64,000 nucleotides of DNA from Pseudomonas viridiflava (GTDB taxonomy: Bacteria; Pseudomonadota; Gammaproteobacteria; Pseudomonadales; Pseudomonadaceae), in contig NZ_UTVH01000016.1 of NCBI RefSeq assembly GCF_900585905.1, forward strand, positions 213,771 to 277,770, read 5' to 3'. This document shows positions 7,386 through 16,100 of the stretch, piece by piece. The notes under the pieces are model-generated. The model worked only from the letters and a program-made list of their open reading frames with translations. It was not told where the DNA came from and did not search any database. Made by a program: the position numbers and the translations under genes. Position 1 is the first letter of the stretch; the number at the start of each line of letters is the position of its first letter.

Positions 7386-8378
7386 ATGAATGTGATAAAG
7401 AAAACCGTCACAGCCCTGACGTTGGGTGTTGCGTTGGCCGCATCGATGAGCGCGTGGGCCGCGCAAGATCGCTGGACGTTTGACGGCGATATTCACAACA
7501 ACTCGCTGGCCGTCAGCCCTGATGAAACGACGGCGGTGGTCTCTTACAGTCAGCGTCCAGATGTAGTGGTTTATGATTTGAAAACCGGTAAGGTTCGCCA
7601 GGTTCTCACCGGCTACGTCACGCCGCGAAATATTGTGTTTTCGCCAACTGGCGATGTGTTCTACCTCTCCGACAGCAGTTTGGGGGTCGTGCGCAAGATT
7701 GACACCAAGACTTTAAAAGTGATCGCAGATATTCCGTTGGGCGCAGGTGCTTTTGGTACCACACTCAGCAAGGACGGAAGCCTGCTCTACGTCAACAATG
7801 AAGCGGCCAGCACGCTGTCGGTCATTGACCTTGATCACCAGCGGCCAGTAGCTGTGGTACCTGGCTTCTCCCAACCGCGCCAGGGCATCCGAGTAAGCCC
7901 TGACGGCAAAACCGTCTATGTCACCAACTTTCTTGGGGACAAAATTACCCTGGTCGACAGCAAGACCAATACGATTGAAGGTGAGATCACTGGCTTCAAC
8001 AAGTTGCGCGCCATCTCCATATCGGCGGACGGCAATACGCTGTACGCGGCTAACAGCGGCAGTAACAGCATCGCAGTTGTCGACACTCAAAAACGCGCCA
8101 TCACAACCACCGTCATGGTTGGCAAAGACCCCTACGGCGCAGCCCTCACTCCAGACGGGCTGCACGTCTACTCGGGTAACCTCGGTGACAACAGCCTTTC
8201 AGTGATCGACACCAAAACGCTGAAAGTGACCACCACTGTGACCGGTTTGAAGGCACCCCGCCAGGCCATTGTCTTCACCAAAGACAAGTCGAAGGCGTAT
8301 GTCCTCAATGAGGACTTGAGTATCTCCACAGTCGATCTCGACAGCAACAAGGTGGTGTCGACGCTCAAGGCCGACTGA
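7386..8378 (+). CDS. Secreted YVTN-type beta-propeller protein
   Basis: 330 residues from ATG 7386; the start is supported by GAGG 10 bases upstream and by the signal peptide it gives (MNVIKKTVTALTLGVALAAS, predicted cleavage after SAWA). The mature part consists of six to seven repeats of about 42 residues with recurring patterns such as SPDGKTVYVTNF, SADGNTLYAANS, TPDGLHVYSGN and IDTKTLKV, typical of YVTN/NHL beta-propellers. These are periplasmic or secreted scaffold proteins; no enzymatic residues can be assigned. The frame is open to 7323 but without signal peptide logic. A 7-bp GC hairpin (8388-8409) follows the stop. Its neighbour downstream is also a small secreted protein. Confidence 0.85.
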   Translation: MNVIKKTVTALTLGVALAASMSAWAAQDRWTFDGDIHNNSLAVSPDETTAVVSYSQRPDVVVYDLKTGKVRQVLTGYVTPRNIVFSPTGDVFYLSDSSLGVVRKIDTKTLKVIADIPLGAGAFGTTLSKDGSLLYVNNEAASTLSVIDLDHQRPVAVVPGFSQPRQGIRVSPDGKTVYVTNFLGDKITLVDSKTNTIEGEITGFNKLRAISISADGNTLYAANSGSNSIAVVDTQKRAITTTVMVGKDPYGAALTPDGLHVYSGNLGDNSLSVIDTKTLKVTTTVTGLKAPRQAIVFTKDKSKAYVLNEDLSISTVDLDSNKVVSTLKAD

Positions 8379-8705
8379 TTGAACAGCGCAGGCCTTCATG
8401 GGGGCCTGCTGATACTCCACGACCAAGTGAATAATAATGAGTGAAAATGATGAGTCCTGGATGATGGATCGCCGTCGCTCATTGAGATGAGCCAGTGATG
8501 CGTGACCGTGAGCGTCGCTTTGCTCAATTGAGGAAGGCATAGGGTCCGGGGGGGGGGAGCCCAGCATTCCAGCAAAAAATGATATCGGGACGTTTTTTCT
8601 ACGGAATCGAATTAACCTGTTTGTGGCTCGTCTACTGTCTGATCGCTTGCCGTTTCAAAAGCAGGTGGGTCTTCTAAAAATTAAAAATGACCAAAGGAAA
8701 TACAT
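8379..8705. other. Intergenic region without gene
   Basis: Holds a hairpin GCAGGCC/GGCCTGC at 8388-8409 right after the propeller gene (a possible weak terminator, no U-run) and a run of nine or more G at about 8549-8557. The last 60 bases are AT-rich and probably carry the promoter of the next gene. No coding potential that I trust. Confidence 0.5.
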
Positions 8706-9086
8706 ATGTTCAAAAAGATGATTCTCACCGTCGCTGTTGCCGCCAGCTGCATGTCGGGTTTGGCGCTCGCCGATGCGCCAGTCAAGCTTGCTGAAACGGA
8801 CAAGGGAAAAGTACTCGTAGACGTGAAAGGAATGACTCTTTATACCTTCGGTAAGGACACCTCGGGCAAGTCGGTCTGCAATGGGCCATGCGCTTCAAAC
8901 TGGCCACCTTTACCGGTATCCGCAGACGCGAAAGCGGGTCATGATTACTCTGTCGTCACTCGAGACGATGGCACAAAACAATGGGCATACAAAGGCATGC
9001 CACTTTACAGCTGGGTCAAAGATACCAAGCCAGGGGATACAACCGGTGACGGCGTCAACCAAGTCTGGCACGTTGCCAAGCCGTAA
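8706..9086 (+). CDS. Secreted COG4315-type repeat protein
   Basis: 126 residues with a signal peptide (MFKKMILTVAVAASCMSGLA, cleavage after ALA) and two copies of the family repeat: KGMTLYTFGKDTSGKSVCNG with CASNWPPLPV in the first, and KGMPLYSWVKDTKPGDTTGD ending VNQVWHVAKP in the second. This is the 'secreted repeat of unknown function' family, found in the periplasm of many proteobacteria. The two cysteines (SVCNGPC) are conserved and could form a disulfide or bind a ligand. ATG 8706 is preceded by AAAGGAAAT. Followed by an 8-bp stem hairpin at 9113-9135. Biological role unknown. Confidence 0.88.
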   Translation: MFKKMILTVAVAASCMSGLALADAPVKLAETDKGKVLVDVKGMTLYTFGKDTSGKSVCNGPCASNWPPLPVSADAKAGHDYSVVTRDDGTKQWAYKGMPLYSWVKDTKPGDTTGDGVNQVWHVAKP

Positions 9087-9566
9087 CGTCAAATAATTAA
9101 TAGGCTGGCTTACGCCACTGGCTTTGTCAGTGGCGCAAACCAGAAGAATACACACCTGATATTTTCGCCAACATACAGCCGCCGCGCCTCATAAATCTTT
9201 TGATGGATCATTTCAACGAAAAATGGGGCCGAGGTACGGTACACCTTGGACGTATTCCCGTAACGCCAGCCTGAGGATTTCGTTTGGCCGGGAGTCTGTG
9301 ACGATGCGCATGGTGGTTCCATCCAGCCGCTAGTGGACCGATATTCTGAGGCAACGCCAATTAGAACGGTAGGGCATCGTAAATATGCGGGCGAAGGTCT
9401 GCTTATGGCCGAAAGCTGCCGTTAATAAGCCGACCAACAGGCGTCGCTTTATTGGTTGGTGCGCATGGCTTACAACTCAAACAAGGGTATGGTTTTGGGC
9501 GTATCAAACCGGCCCGCACAGCGCTACCTTCAGCATCTAACAAACGTACGCTGAGGAGTCGAAACA
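9087..9566. other. Intergenic region without clear gene
   Basis: Contains the hairpin CGCCACTG/CAGTGGCG at 9113-9135, about 27 bases after the previous stop, likely the terminator of the COG4315 gene. The rest has only short frames. The phrase VSNRPAQRYLQHLTNVR can be read around 9500-9550, reminiscent of a helix-turn-helix, but it is interrupted and I do not call it. Confidence 0.4.
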
Positions 9567-9773
9567 GTGGATACTGAACGAGGTGTTGAGGAATGGAACG
9601 GTCGATGGTCGATCGTTGCCGGACGTGCTGTATGCACTGGCTGCATGGAAAGCCAAGCGCTGGAAGACTGCGAAAGCCCCTTTCTACATGCCGACACCTG
9701 TCCAGCCAGCGATGTGGAAGGTCATCATCCATGGGCAGCGTTGCACCACATCCTCGGCAGTGCGCGTGGGTGA
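9567..9773 (+). CDS. Small Cys-rich hypothetical protein (68 aa)
   Basis: GTG start at 9567 with a strong binding site GAGGAG 8 bases upstream. The composition is protein-like: GRWSIVAGRAVCTGCMESQ (CxxC), then a third Cys, HADTC, and the end HPWAALHHILGSARG. The CxxC...H...C arrangement could bind zinc. Family not recognised. It lies convergent to the tyrosine recombinase gene, 28 bases from its stop, and is probably part of the same mobile element. Other frames over this stretch are longer on the opposite strand (9403-9732) but have no start context and no protein-like pattern. Confidence 0.5.
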   Translation: MDTERGVEEWNGRWSIVAGRAVCTGCMESQALEDCESPFLHADTCPASDVEGHHPWAALHHILGSARG

Positions 9774-9801
9774 GCTGCCGCTTAGGCCTCGATCACTTCA
9801 A

Positions 9802-10764
9802 TTAATACTTCACTTTATAGGTGGGTGAATCCTCCGGCCGGTTCTCCCGCCGATCGTAGATCTTGGTCGTGCTGATGTTGGCATGACCCAGCCAGGCCTG
9901 GACCTTGGCGATATCGGCTTCATGCTCCAAGGCGTTGGTGGCTGCCGTTGCTCGGAGTCCATGAACCCCAAGGCCGTCGACCTCAATCCCGGCCTTTTTC
10001 GCGTAGGCCGTGACGACGGCATAGATGCCGTTTGCCGTGATACCGGCGCCGGTCAATTTACCTCGCAGCGGCATGAACAGTGGCACCTTCCGTTCGGCCA
10101 GATGATGCTCTGAGTTTTCCAGGTACTGATGAATACGCCCGGCTGCGATCGGGTGCAACGGGAGGTATCGCACCTTGCCGCCCTTGCCGTGAACCTTCAG
10201 ATGCTGAATACCGCGGCGCTCCTGAATGTCGCTAACCTGCAGCAGCGCCGCTTCTTCACGGCGCAGTCCGTGATAGAGAAGAACAGCCAATAGCGCCCGG
10301 TCGCGCTGCCCTTTAAGTGTTGTTTCATCCGGCGCCTCGAGCAGCGCCTTCGCCTGGTGGTCACCCAACGCCGGCGTCTTGCCTTCATTGCTTTCTATCC
10401 TGGGACGTTTTACCCCATGCACTGGATTGCCGCCGGCGATCGCATTGTTCTCCAGGAGGTGATCAAAGAGGCTGGCCAGCGCGGCCAATTTGCGCCGGAT
10501 CGTGGCTCCGGCCAAACCGCGATGCTCGAGCTGGGCGCGCCAGGCTAAAACATGCGATCGGGTCACGACCCGAAATTCATCGGCCGAAGCCAAGCCGACA
10601 AAACTACAGAAGTCTTCCAGGTCGTTTTGGTAAGCACGTCGTGTTCGAGGGTTGTCCAGGTTGGCAAACCACTCGACCGCGGCCGGAACCTTGGCCAGCG
10701 TCTGAAATTCGACCGACGTGAGCCGACGCTGATCATTCGTATGGTTTTTCGTCAGTTCCTGCAT
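9802..10764 (-). CDS. Tyrosine recombinase / integrase
   Basis: XerC/D-like site-specific recombinase. Core-binding domain: residues such as NPRTRRAYQNDLEDFCSF and the GLAGATIRRKLAALASLF helix. Catalytic domain residues visible in order: Arg in YHGLRREEA, Lys in HGKGGKVRY, HGLRATAATNAL (HxxR), the GHANISTT His and the terminal Tyr of TKIYDRR. All six catalytic positions appear intact. I use ATG 10764 (GAGA 6 bases upstream, 320 residues); a GTG at 10815 would add 17 residues but has no binding site. Such recombinases occur on Pseudomonas plasmids and integrated elements. Here it lies among plasmid-type genes (mobC, virB5) near a tRNA gene, so it may have driven integration or resolved plasmid multimers. 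Confidence 0.9.
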   Translation of the reverse strand: MQELTKNHTNDQRRLTSVEFQTLAKVPAAVEWFANLDNPRTRRAYQNDLEDFCSFVGLASADEFRVVTRSHVLAWRAQLEHRGLAGATIRRKLAALASLFDHLLENNAIAGGNPVHGVKRPRIESNEGKTPALGDHQAKALLEAPDETTLKGQRDRALLAVLLYHGLRREEAALLQVSDIQERRGIQHLKVHGKGGKVRYLPLHPIAAGRIHQYLENSEHHLAERKVPLFMPLRGKLTGAGITANGIYAVVTAYAKKAGIEVDGLGVHGLRATAATNALEHEADIAKVQAWLGHANISTTKIYDRRENRPEDSPTYKVKY

Positions 10765-11276
10765 ATTGTTCTCATCATTGGCTATCCTGCAATCGTTCTC
10801 AAAGCTTTCGGTCACAAAATCATCGCTATATCAGTCCTCCGTTGCTAAAACCGATAAACGGCAATAATTGGTGATAACCTATTTTATTGCTAGTTATAGG
10901 TGGCTATCCATTTCCGCGTAGGCGCTTTGACTGCTGTCAGAAGGATAGCTGTATTCCGCGAAGAGCGGCTATGCGCGTCACGAAACCTCGATGGTCTATC
11001 GAGGGCCCGACGTTGTGCGTGAGATTGAGGTCAACCGGCGCAGCCTGACTAGACGCATGCTATCTGTACACGCAGTTTGACTTAAGCCAATCGACTAGAC
11101 ATGAAGGCTTCCCGTCCAGAGGTCGGCTAACGAAATAGCTTCGCAAACTCTACTCAGGAGCAAAAATTCGTCATGACGAATTTTTTGCTCCTGTCACCAA
11201 TCAGCTAAATTTTTCGCCATGTGAACGCTGGTGGCCGAATCTGCGCGGTGAGTTATAGCCGTGAACGTTTACACGT
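10765..11276. other. Intergenic region of the mobile element
   Basis: Noncoding by inspection. Holds ACCTAT/ATAGGT (10877-10901) upstream of the recombinase and GGCTATCC at 10902-10909 with an inverted GGATAGC at 10943-10949, possible sites for recombinase or its regulator, and the long inverted repeat at 11155-11193 described separately. An oriT could lie here because mobC-type genes usually sit next to it, but I see no nic-site motif I can name. Confidence 0.35.
11155..11193. repeat. 39-base inverted repeat with TTCGTCATGACGAA core
   Basis: Arms CAGGAGCAAAAA and TTTTTTGCTCCTG flank the perfect 14-bp palindrome TTCGTCATGACGAA at 11167-11180. The whole is symmetrical apart from one extra T. 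It lies beyond the end of mobC. The same core occurs at 11938-11951 and 12063-12076, so it looks like an operator or partition site used by the element; it could also act as a terminator for mobC, read from the minus strand, because the right half would be followed by a T-run. Confidence 0.6.
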
Positions 11277-11831
11277 CTAAGTTTCGCGAGTAATGCTCCA
11301 CCGTTCCAAGCTCGCCCGGATAGCGTCGCTCACGACTTTTGTATGCTAATTTATCAGTCGGCTGAGTGCCTCGATCCGCTCGACGGTGATCGGCTCGTAG
11401 GTAACTTCATTCAAGCGCCGAGCAACTTGATTCAGGTTTCGACCCAGTGCGAGCAACTGGTAATTGGATTCCCCCAATGCATAAATTTCGGACATGCCAA
11501 ATTGCGGCTCATGAGTTAAGCCAGTTCGGATGGAATCAACAACCCAGCGCCGCATAGAACAGCGCTCGACATGGGAACGCTCTTTCACGGCAGCTTTTTC
11601 AGAAGCTGTCAGCAAGAGTTCAAAGCGTTGCTTTGGCTCCTTGGCTGCTTCTGTTTGTCGGTACACCCTGGGGGCTGGCAAAGCATCAGCGCTTTTTAGC
11701 TGTTGCTCTATGGCCTCTTTAATAGCCGAGCTGGGAGCACGACCAAGGCTTTCGCAATAAGCCTCCTGTCGGTCTTTGAGTTCAGGCCCTAGCTTGACAC
11801 TTAGAATCGGTAACTTCTTTTCAACACTCAT
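11277..11831 (-). pseudogene. mobC: mobC-like mobilization gene with internal amber codon
   Basis: MobC proteins are relaxosome accessory factors that help open oriT for the relaxase. The reading frame from ATG 11831 (MSVEKKLPILSVKLG) runs to a TAG at 11348-11346. The middle contains the family pattern LLLTASEKAAVKERSHVERC, MRRWVVDSIRTGL and GRNLNQVARRLNE. Directly after the TAG the same frame continues for 22 more codons, HTKVVSDAIRASLERW and a short tail, to a second TAG at 11277. HxxxVxxxIRAxxERW is exactly how MobC proteins end, so the stop interrupts a formerly longer protein (likely a CAG to TAG change). The truncated product would be 161 residues. Start: ATG 11831; an upstream TTG at 11864 is possible. 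No strong binding site seen. Readthrough by a suppressor tRNA cannot be excluded. Confidence 0.75.
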
Positions 11832-11864
11832 AACGCGAACCCTAAATCGGCCCCAACGGGCCAA

Positions 11865-12351
11865 GTGGAATACAGAATGTATGACACTTTACCGGCGAAC
11901 AGCCTATCCTGCACTAGTACTTCGTGACAATAAAAACTTCGTCATGACGAAGAACTAGGAAGTTATTGTTCGACGGTTTAACCAAAGTTATATAGTTGGT
12001 TTGCCAATATATAGTGTTTTGGTTCTAGCTGATGCGTCACTAGCTTTTGGACAGAGAAATACTTCGTCATGACGAAATTTCCTGGACGGTCGGTACTTCA
12101 GATAATGGAGCCTTGATGAGATAATTGGCTCGCCAAAACATAGGTTTTTGGTTTCTCAAACGAACGCTGAAACCGCCTCGCTGATGCTGTTTGCATTATG
12201 GGCGCGGCCCCTAAAAGACGGGGCCTACACCGGGTAAGACTGGCGCATAGTCACCCCAAGAACGGCAACGCCGTGCCGGGTGCGATTCCTAAACAGATCG
12301 ACAGGCCGGACAGACGGCCCAGCGCTCACCATTTCTAATGGAGAGGTGACT
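11865..12351. promoter_or_regulatory. Divergent regulatory region with duplicated operator modules
   Basis: No gene is visible. Two modules of similar layout occur: TTCGTCATGACGAA at 11938-11951 then TTGGTTTGCCAA at 11996-12007, and TTCGTCATGACGAA at 12063-12076 then TTGGCTCGCCAA at 12125-12136. In each the second box starts about 60 bases after the first and is followed by an AT-rich stretch ending in GTTTTTGGTT or GTTTTGGTTC. The region lies between mobC (leftward) and the virB5-like gene (rightward), so it most likely contains their promoters under control of an element-encoded repressor that binds the palindrome. That repressor is not present in this window. Confidence 0.55.
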
Positions 12352-13074
12352 ATGGATCTGTTTAAGTGTCCGGCTCGTATGGGCAAGCAGCCGCTTCGTA
12401 TTGCTGCCGCATTTTCATCGTTGATGTGTGCGCAGCAGTGCTTTGCACAAATTCCTGTAACCGTTACCAGCCAGGTAACCGAATCCCCGATGACTATCGC
12501 TGAGTTTGCTTCTAACTCCACCCGTTGGAGCCAGCAGGTCCAACAGATGGCTTCTCAGATTGACCAGATGAAGCAGCAGTACGGGGCGATCACTGGCTCG
12601 CGAGGGCTCGGAAGAGTGTTCGATGATCCTCAGCTCCGAGAGTATCTGCCTCAAGAATGGCAAGCGGTGTATGACTCAGTGAAACGTGGCGGTTATACAG
12701 GCATAGATGGCCGTGCGGAGACGATCTATGCAGATAACAAGGTGTTCGATGCATGCCAAAGTTTCACTCAGGATGAACAACGTACTGCCTGCCAGGCGCA
12801 AGCCGTAAAACCATCACAGGACAAGGCTTTCGCATTGGATGCCTATGATCAAGCCAAAGGTAGGCTGCGTCAGCTTGATCAGCTCATGGGGCAAATTGAT
12901 AAAACCCAAGACCCCAAAGGTATCGCCGAGCTACAGGGGCGCATTGCTGCAGAGCAAGCAATGATTCAAAACGAGCAGACCAAGTTGCAGATGTTCCAAA
13001 TGGTGGCTCAGGCAGAGGACAGGTATAGCGGCAACCCCCCAAAAACACAAAAGCCGCGCAATGCGCGGCTTTGA
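12352..13074 (+). CDS. VirB5-like type IV secretion protein, 3' truncated
   Basis: VirB5/TrbJ-family proteins are minor pilus components of conjugative type IV secretion. ATG 12352 has GGAGAGG about 7 bases upstream, and gives a signal sequence (ending around QQCFAQ, after a hydrophobic stretch IAAAFSSLMCA). The mature part matches the family: MTIAEFASNSTRWSQQVQQM, SQIDQMKQQYGAITGSRGLG, and the helical C-terminal part ELQGRIAAEQAMIQNEQTKL, MFQMVAQAEDR. After AEDR (about 13021) the frame runs into different DNA and ends in NPPKTQKPRNARL, which is encoded by the terminator hairpin next to the tRNA gene. Thus the native C-terminus is lost at an integration or deletion junction. No other virB gene follows, so it is a relic. 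Confidence 0.8.
   Translation: MDLFKCPARMGKQPLRIAAAFSSLMCAQQCFAQIPVTVTSQVTESPMTIAEFASNSTRWSQQVQQMASQIDQMKQQYGAITGSRGLGRVFDDPQLREYLPQEWQAVYDSVKRGGYTGIDGRAETIYADNKVFDACQSFTQDEQRTACQAQAVKPSQDKAFALDAYDQAKGRLRQLDQLMGQIDKTQDPKGIAELQGRIAAEQAMIQNEQTKLQMFQMVAQAEDRYSGNPPKTQKPRNARL
13050..13072 (-). terminator. Rho-independent terminator of the tRNA gene
   Basis: AAAGCCGCGC (13050-13059) pairs with GCGCGGCTTT (13063-13072) across a 3-base loop; read leftwards it is followed by TGTGTTTTT. It ends transcription of the tRNA and is at the same time read as coding sequence by the truncated virB5-like gene. Confidence 0.85.
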
Positions 13075-13077
13075 GTA

Positions 13078-13154
<77 letters not shown>

Positions 13155-13169
13155 TCAGTAGGCCGCGGA

Positions 13170-16100
13170 TTATAACGGTGGTTTCGTTGCTGTGCTATCC
13201 GAAACGTCCGAAAAACGCATGCGAAGAAACCTCGCGCTGAATTCGTCGGGGGGTAGGGGCATGCTGATGAGGTAGCCCTGGATCTGTTCGCAGCCTTCGT
13301 CGGTGAGGAATTGCTGCTGTTCCGGGGTTTCGACGCCTTCGGCGATAGCGGTCAGTTGCATGCTGCGGCTGAGGGCGATGATGGCGCGTACGATGGCGGC
13401 GTCGTGTGGGTCTTCGGGCAGGCCGCGGACGAAGGACTGGTCGATTTTCAGGGTGTCCAGCGGCAGGCGTTTCAGGTAGCTGAGGGAAGAATAGCCGGTG
13501 CCGAAGTCGTCGATGGCCAGTTGCACCCCCAGTTTTTTGAGTTCGTGCAGCACGGCGAGGGCTTCCTCGGTCTGGCTCATGATGAAGTTTTCGGTGATTT
13601 CCAGTTGCAGGCGCTCGGGGGCCAGTTCATAGCGCGACAGCAATTGGCCGATGCGCGCCAGCAGGGTCGGCTGCCGCAGTTGCGCGCCGGCGAGGTTGAC
13701 CGACAAGGCGCCAAACGGGACGTATAGCTCGTTCCAGTGATGCAGCTGTTGGCAGGCCTGTTCCAGTACCCAGTCGCCTATCTGCAGGATCATGCCGTTC
13801 TCTTCGGCGAGCTGGATAAAGCGTTCGGGTGGCACCTCGCCCAGGCTGGGGTGGGTCCAGCGAATCAGCGCTTCGGCGCCAATCAGTTGCTGTGTGCTGA
13901 GGGAGATTTTTGGCTGATAGCACAGGCTCAGTTCGTTGCGCTCGATGGCTCGCCGCAGTTCCTGCTCCAGGGCGATGCGTGCGCTGGCCTGGGATGTCAG
14001 GTCCTGGGTGTAGCTTTCGACCCGGTTGCGGCCTTTGGCCTTGGAGCGGTACATCGCGGCGTCGGCATTTTTGACGATGGTGGCGACGTCGTTGCCGTCG
14101 GTGGGGAACAGGCAACTGCCGATGCTCGCGCTCATGAAGAACTCGTGATCACCCGCCTGGAACGGGGCGCTGAAGCAGCCCAGCAGTTTGGCGGCGATGG
14201 CGTCAGCGTCGCTGGCCTGCGACAGGCCCGGCAGCAGGATGATGAACTCATCACCGCCCAGGCGCGCAACGGTATCGATGTCGCGCAGGTTTTCCTTGAG
14301 GCGCAGGGCAATGCCCTTGAGCAACAGGTCGCCCACCGGGTGGCCGAGGCTGTCATTGATGTGTTTGAAGCGGTCCAGGTCCAGAAACAGCACGGCGCCC
14401 AGGCTGTGTGATTCCTGGCCTTGAACCAACGCGGTCTGCAGGCGGCTTTCGAACAGGGTGCGGTTTGGCAGGCCGGTGAGCGGGTCGTGGTGGGCCTGAT
14501 AGTCCAGCCGCGCCTGAGCGTGTTTGAGGCTGGAGATGTCGGCGAAGACCGCGACGAAATGGGTGATGAACCCGGCTCTGTTGCGCACCGCATTGATAGT
14601 CAGCCAGCTGGGGTAGATTTCGCCGTTCTTGCGCCGGTTGCTGATTTCTCCCTGCCAGTGACCTTCAGCGGTGAGCTGATACCACATGGCAGCGTAAAAG
14701 GCGCTGTCATGCAGCCCGGAAGCCAGCAGGCGCGGGGTCTGGCCGACGGCTTGCTGCTCGCTGTAACCGGTAATTTCCGTGAAGGCGCGGTTGACCGCGT
14801 TGATTTGCTGCCGCGTATCAGTGATGAGTACACCTTCGGCAGTGCTCTCGAACACTGTGGCGGCCAGCTTGAGTTTTTCCTGCATCTGCTGGCGTTCGGT
14901 GATGTCCCTGGCGATGGTCAGCATGCAGGCATCGTCGCCGATCACCAGTGGTCGTGAGGATATTTCGCACAGCAGAATCTGACCGTCCTTACGGCGCAGG
15001 TGGGCGCGGAAATCGCTCACGAAGCCATCCCGGTCCATATGCGCCAGCAGTTGCTTGCGTTCCTGCGGGTTGGCCCAGATGCCCAGATCCAGCGACGACT
15101 GATGCAGCGCCACCTCGTGCTCATAGCCAGTCATGCGAACGAACCCCTGGTTCATCTCGACCAGCAGGCCATCGCGTTGCCGGGTGATGATCAAACCGTC
15201 GGGGGAAGAATGAAAACTCTTGGCGAACTTCTCCTCCGACAACTGCAGCTCCTGCTGGGATTGCTTGAGCTGGCTGATGTCGCGCACCACGACCACCACC
15301 GCCTGCGTCGAATCCAGGTCGAAGGGCTCGGAAGACAGCAGGCCGCAGAACGTGCGGCCATCCTTGCGGCGAAAGAGCATTTCCAGGTTGCGCACGCTGC
15401 CATGGCGCAAGCGCTCGAGCATGCCCGGGCCGGCACCGGGCTCGCCCCATATACCCAGTTCGCTGGGTGTGAAACCAGCGACGGCGGCGGCATCCAGGCC
15501 GATCTGTTCGGCAAATGCGGCGTTGGCTTCCATCAGGGTGCCGTCGGCCAGGTTAGCGATTATCAGCATGTCCGGGCACTGGGCGAACACCGAGGCGAAC
15601 TTGCCTTCCGACAGGCGCAGCGATTCTTCGGTTTTCTTGGCGTCGCTGATATCGATCATGAGGCCGCGCAACACCGGTTCGCCCCCTAGCATGATCAGGC
15701 TGACGATATCGCGTATCCACAGCGTTCTGCCGTCGGCGTGGACGACTCGATAATCGATGCTGTGATTTTCACCCTTGCTCGTGGCTTCGCTGCAAAGGGC
15801 CTCTGCCCGCTGCAGATCAAGGGGATGAACGATGCTTTGCCAAAAGCCCGGCTCTTCCCAGCGTGCCATGGAGTATCCCAGCAGCCCTTCTGCCTGGGGG
15901 GAGACGTAGCTGAAGGTGAGGTCTTCCGGGTTGGACTCCCAGGAAATCGCCGACAGGCTCTCGACCAGCCCGCGATAATGGTGCTCGCTGCTGCGCAGTT
16001 CCTGCTCCAGCTGCATGCGCCGGGTAATCTCGGAGCTGAGCTGGCGGTTGACCCGTATGACGATGATCAGCACCGTGGTCAGTAGCAGCAACCCCGGCAA

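Noticed and set aside
8549..8557. Run of G residues as a quadruplex or phase-variation tract
   Set aside because: It lies about 150 bases from the next gene, outside any coding frame, and there are no additional G-tracts around it.
9403..9732. 109-codon frame on the minus strand
   Set aside because: Arg/Cys/Pro-rich shadow of the small plus-strand gene at 9567; no start context.
13311..16085. Long plus-strand frames opposite rmcA
   Set aside because: Antisense shadows of a GC-rich coding gene; the minus-strand gene has clear domains.
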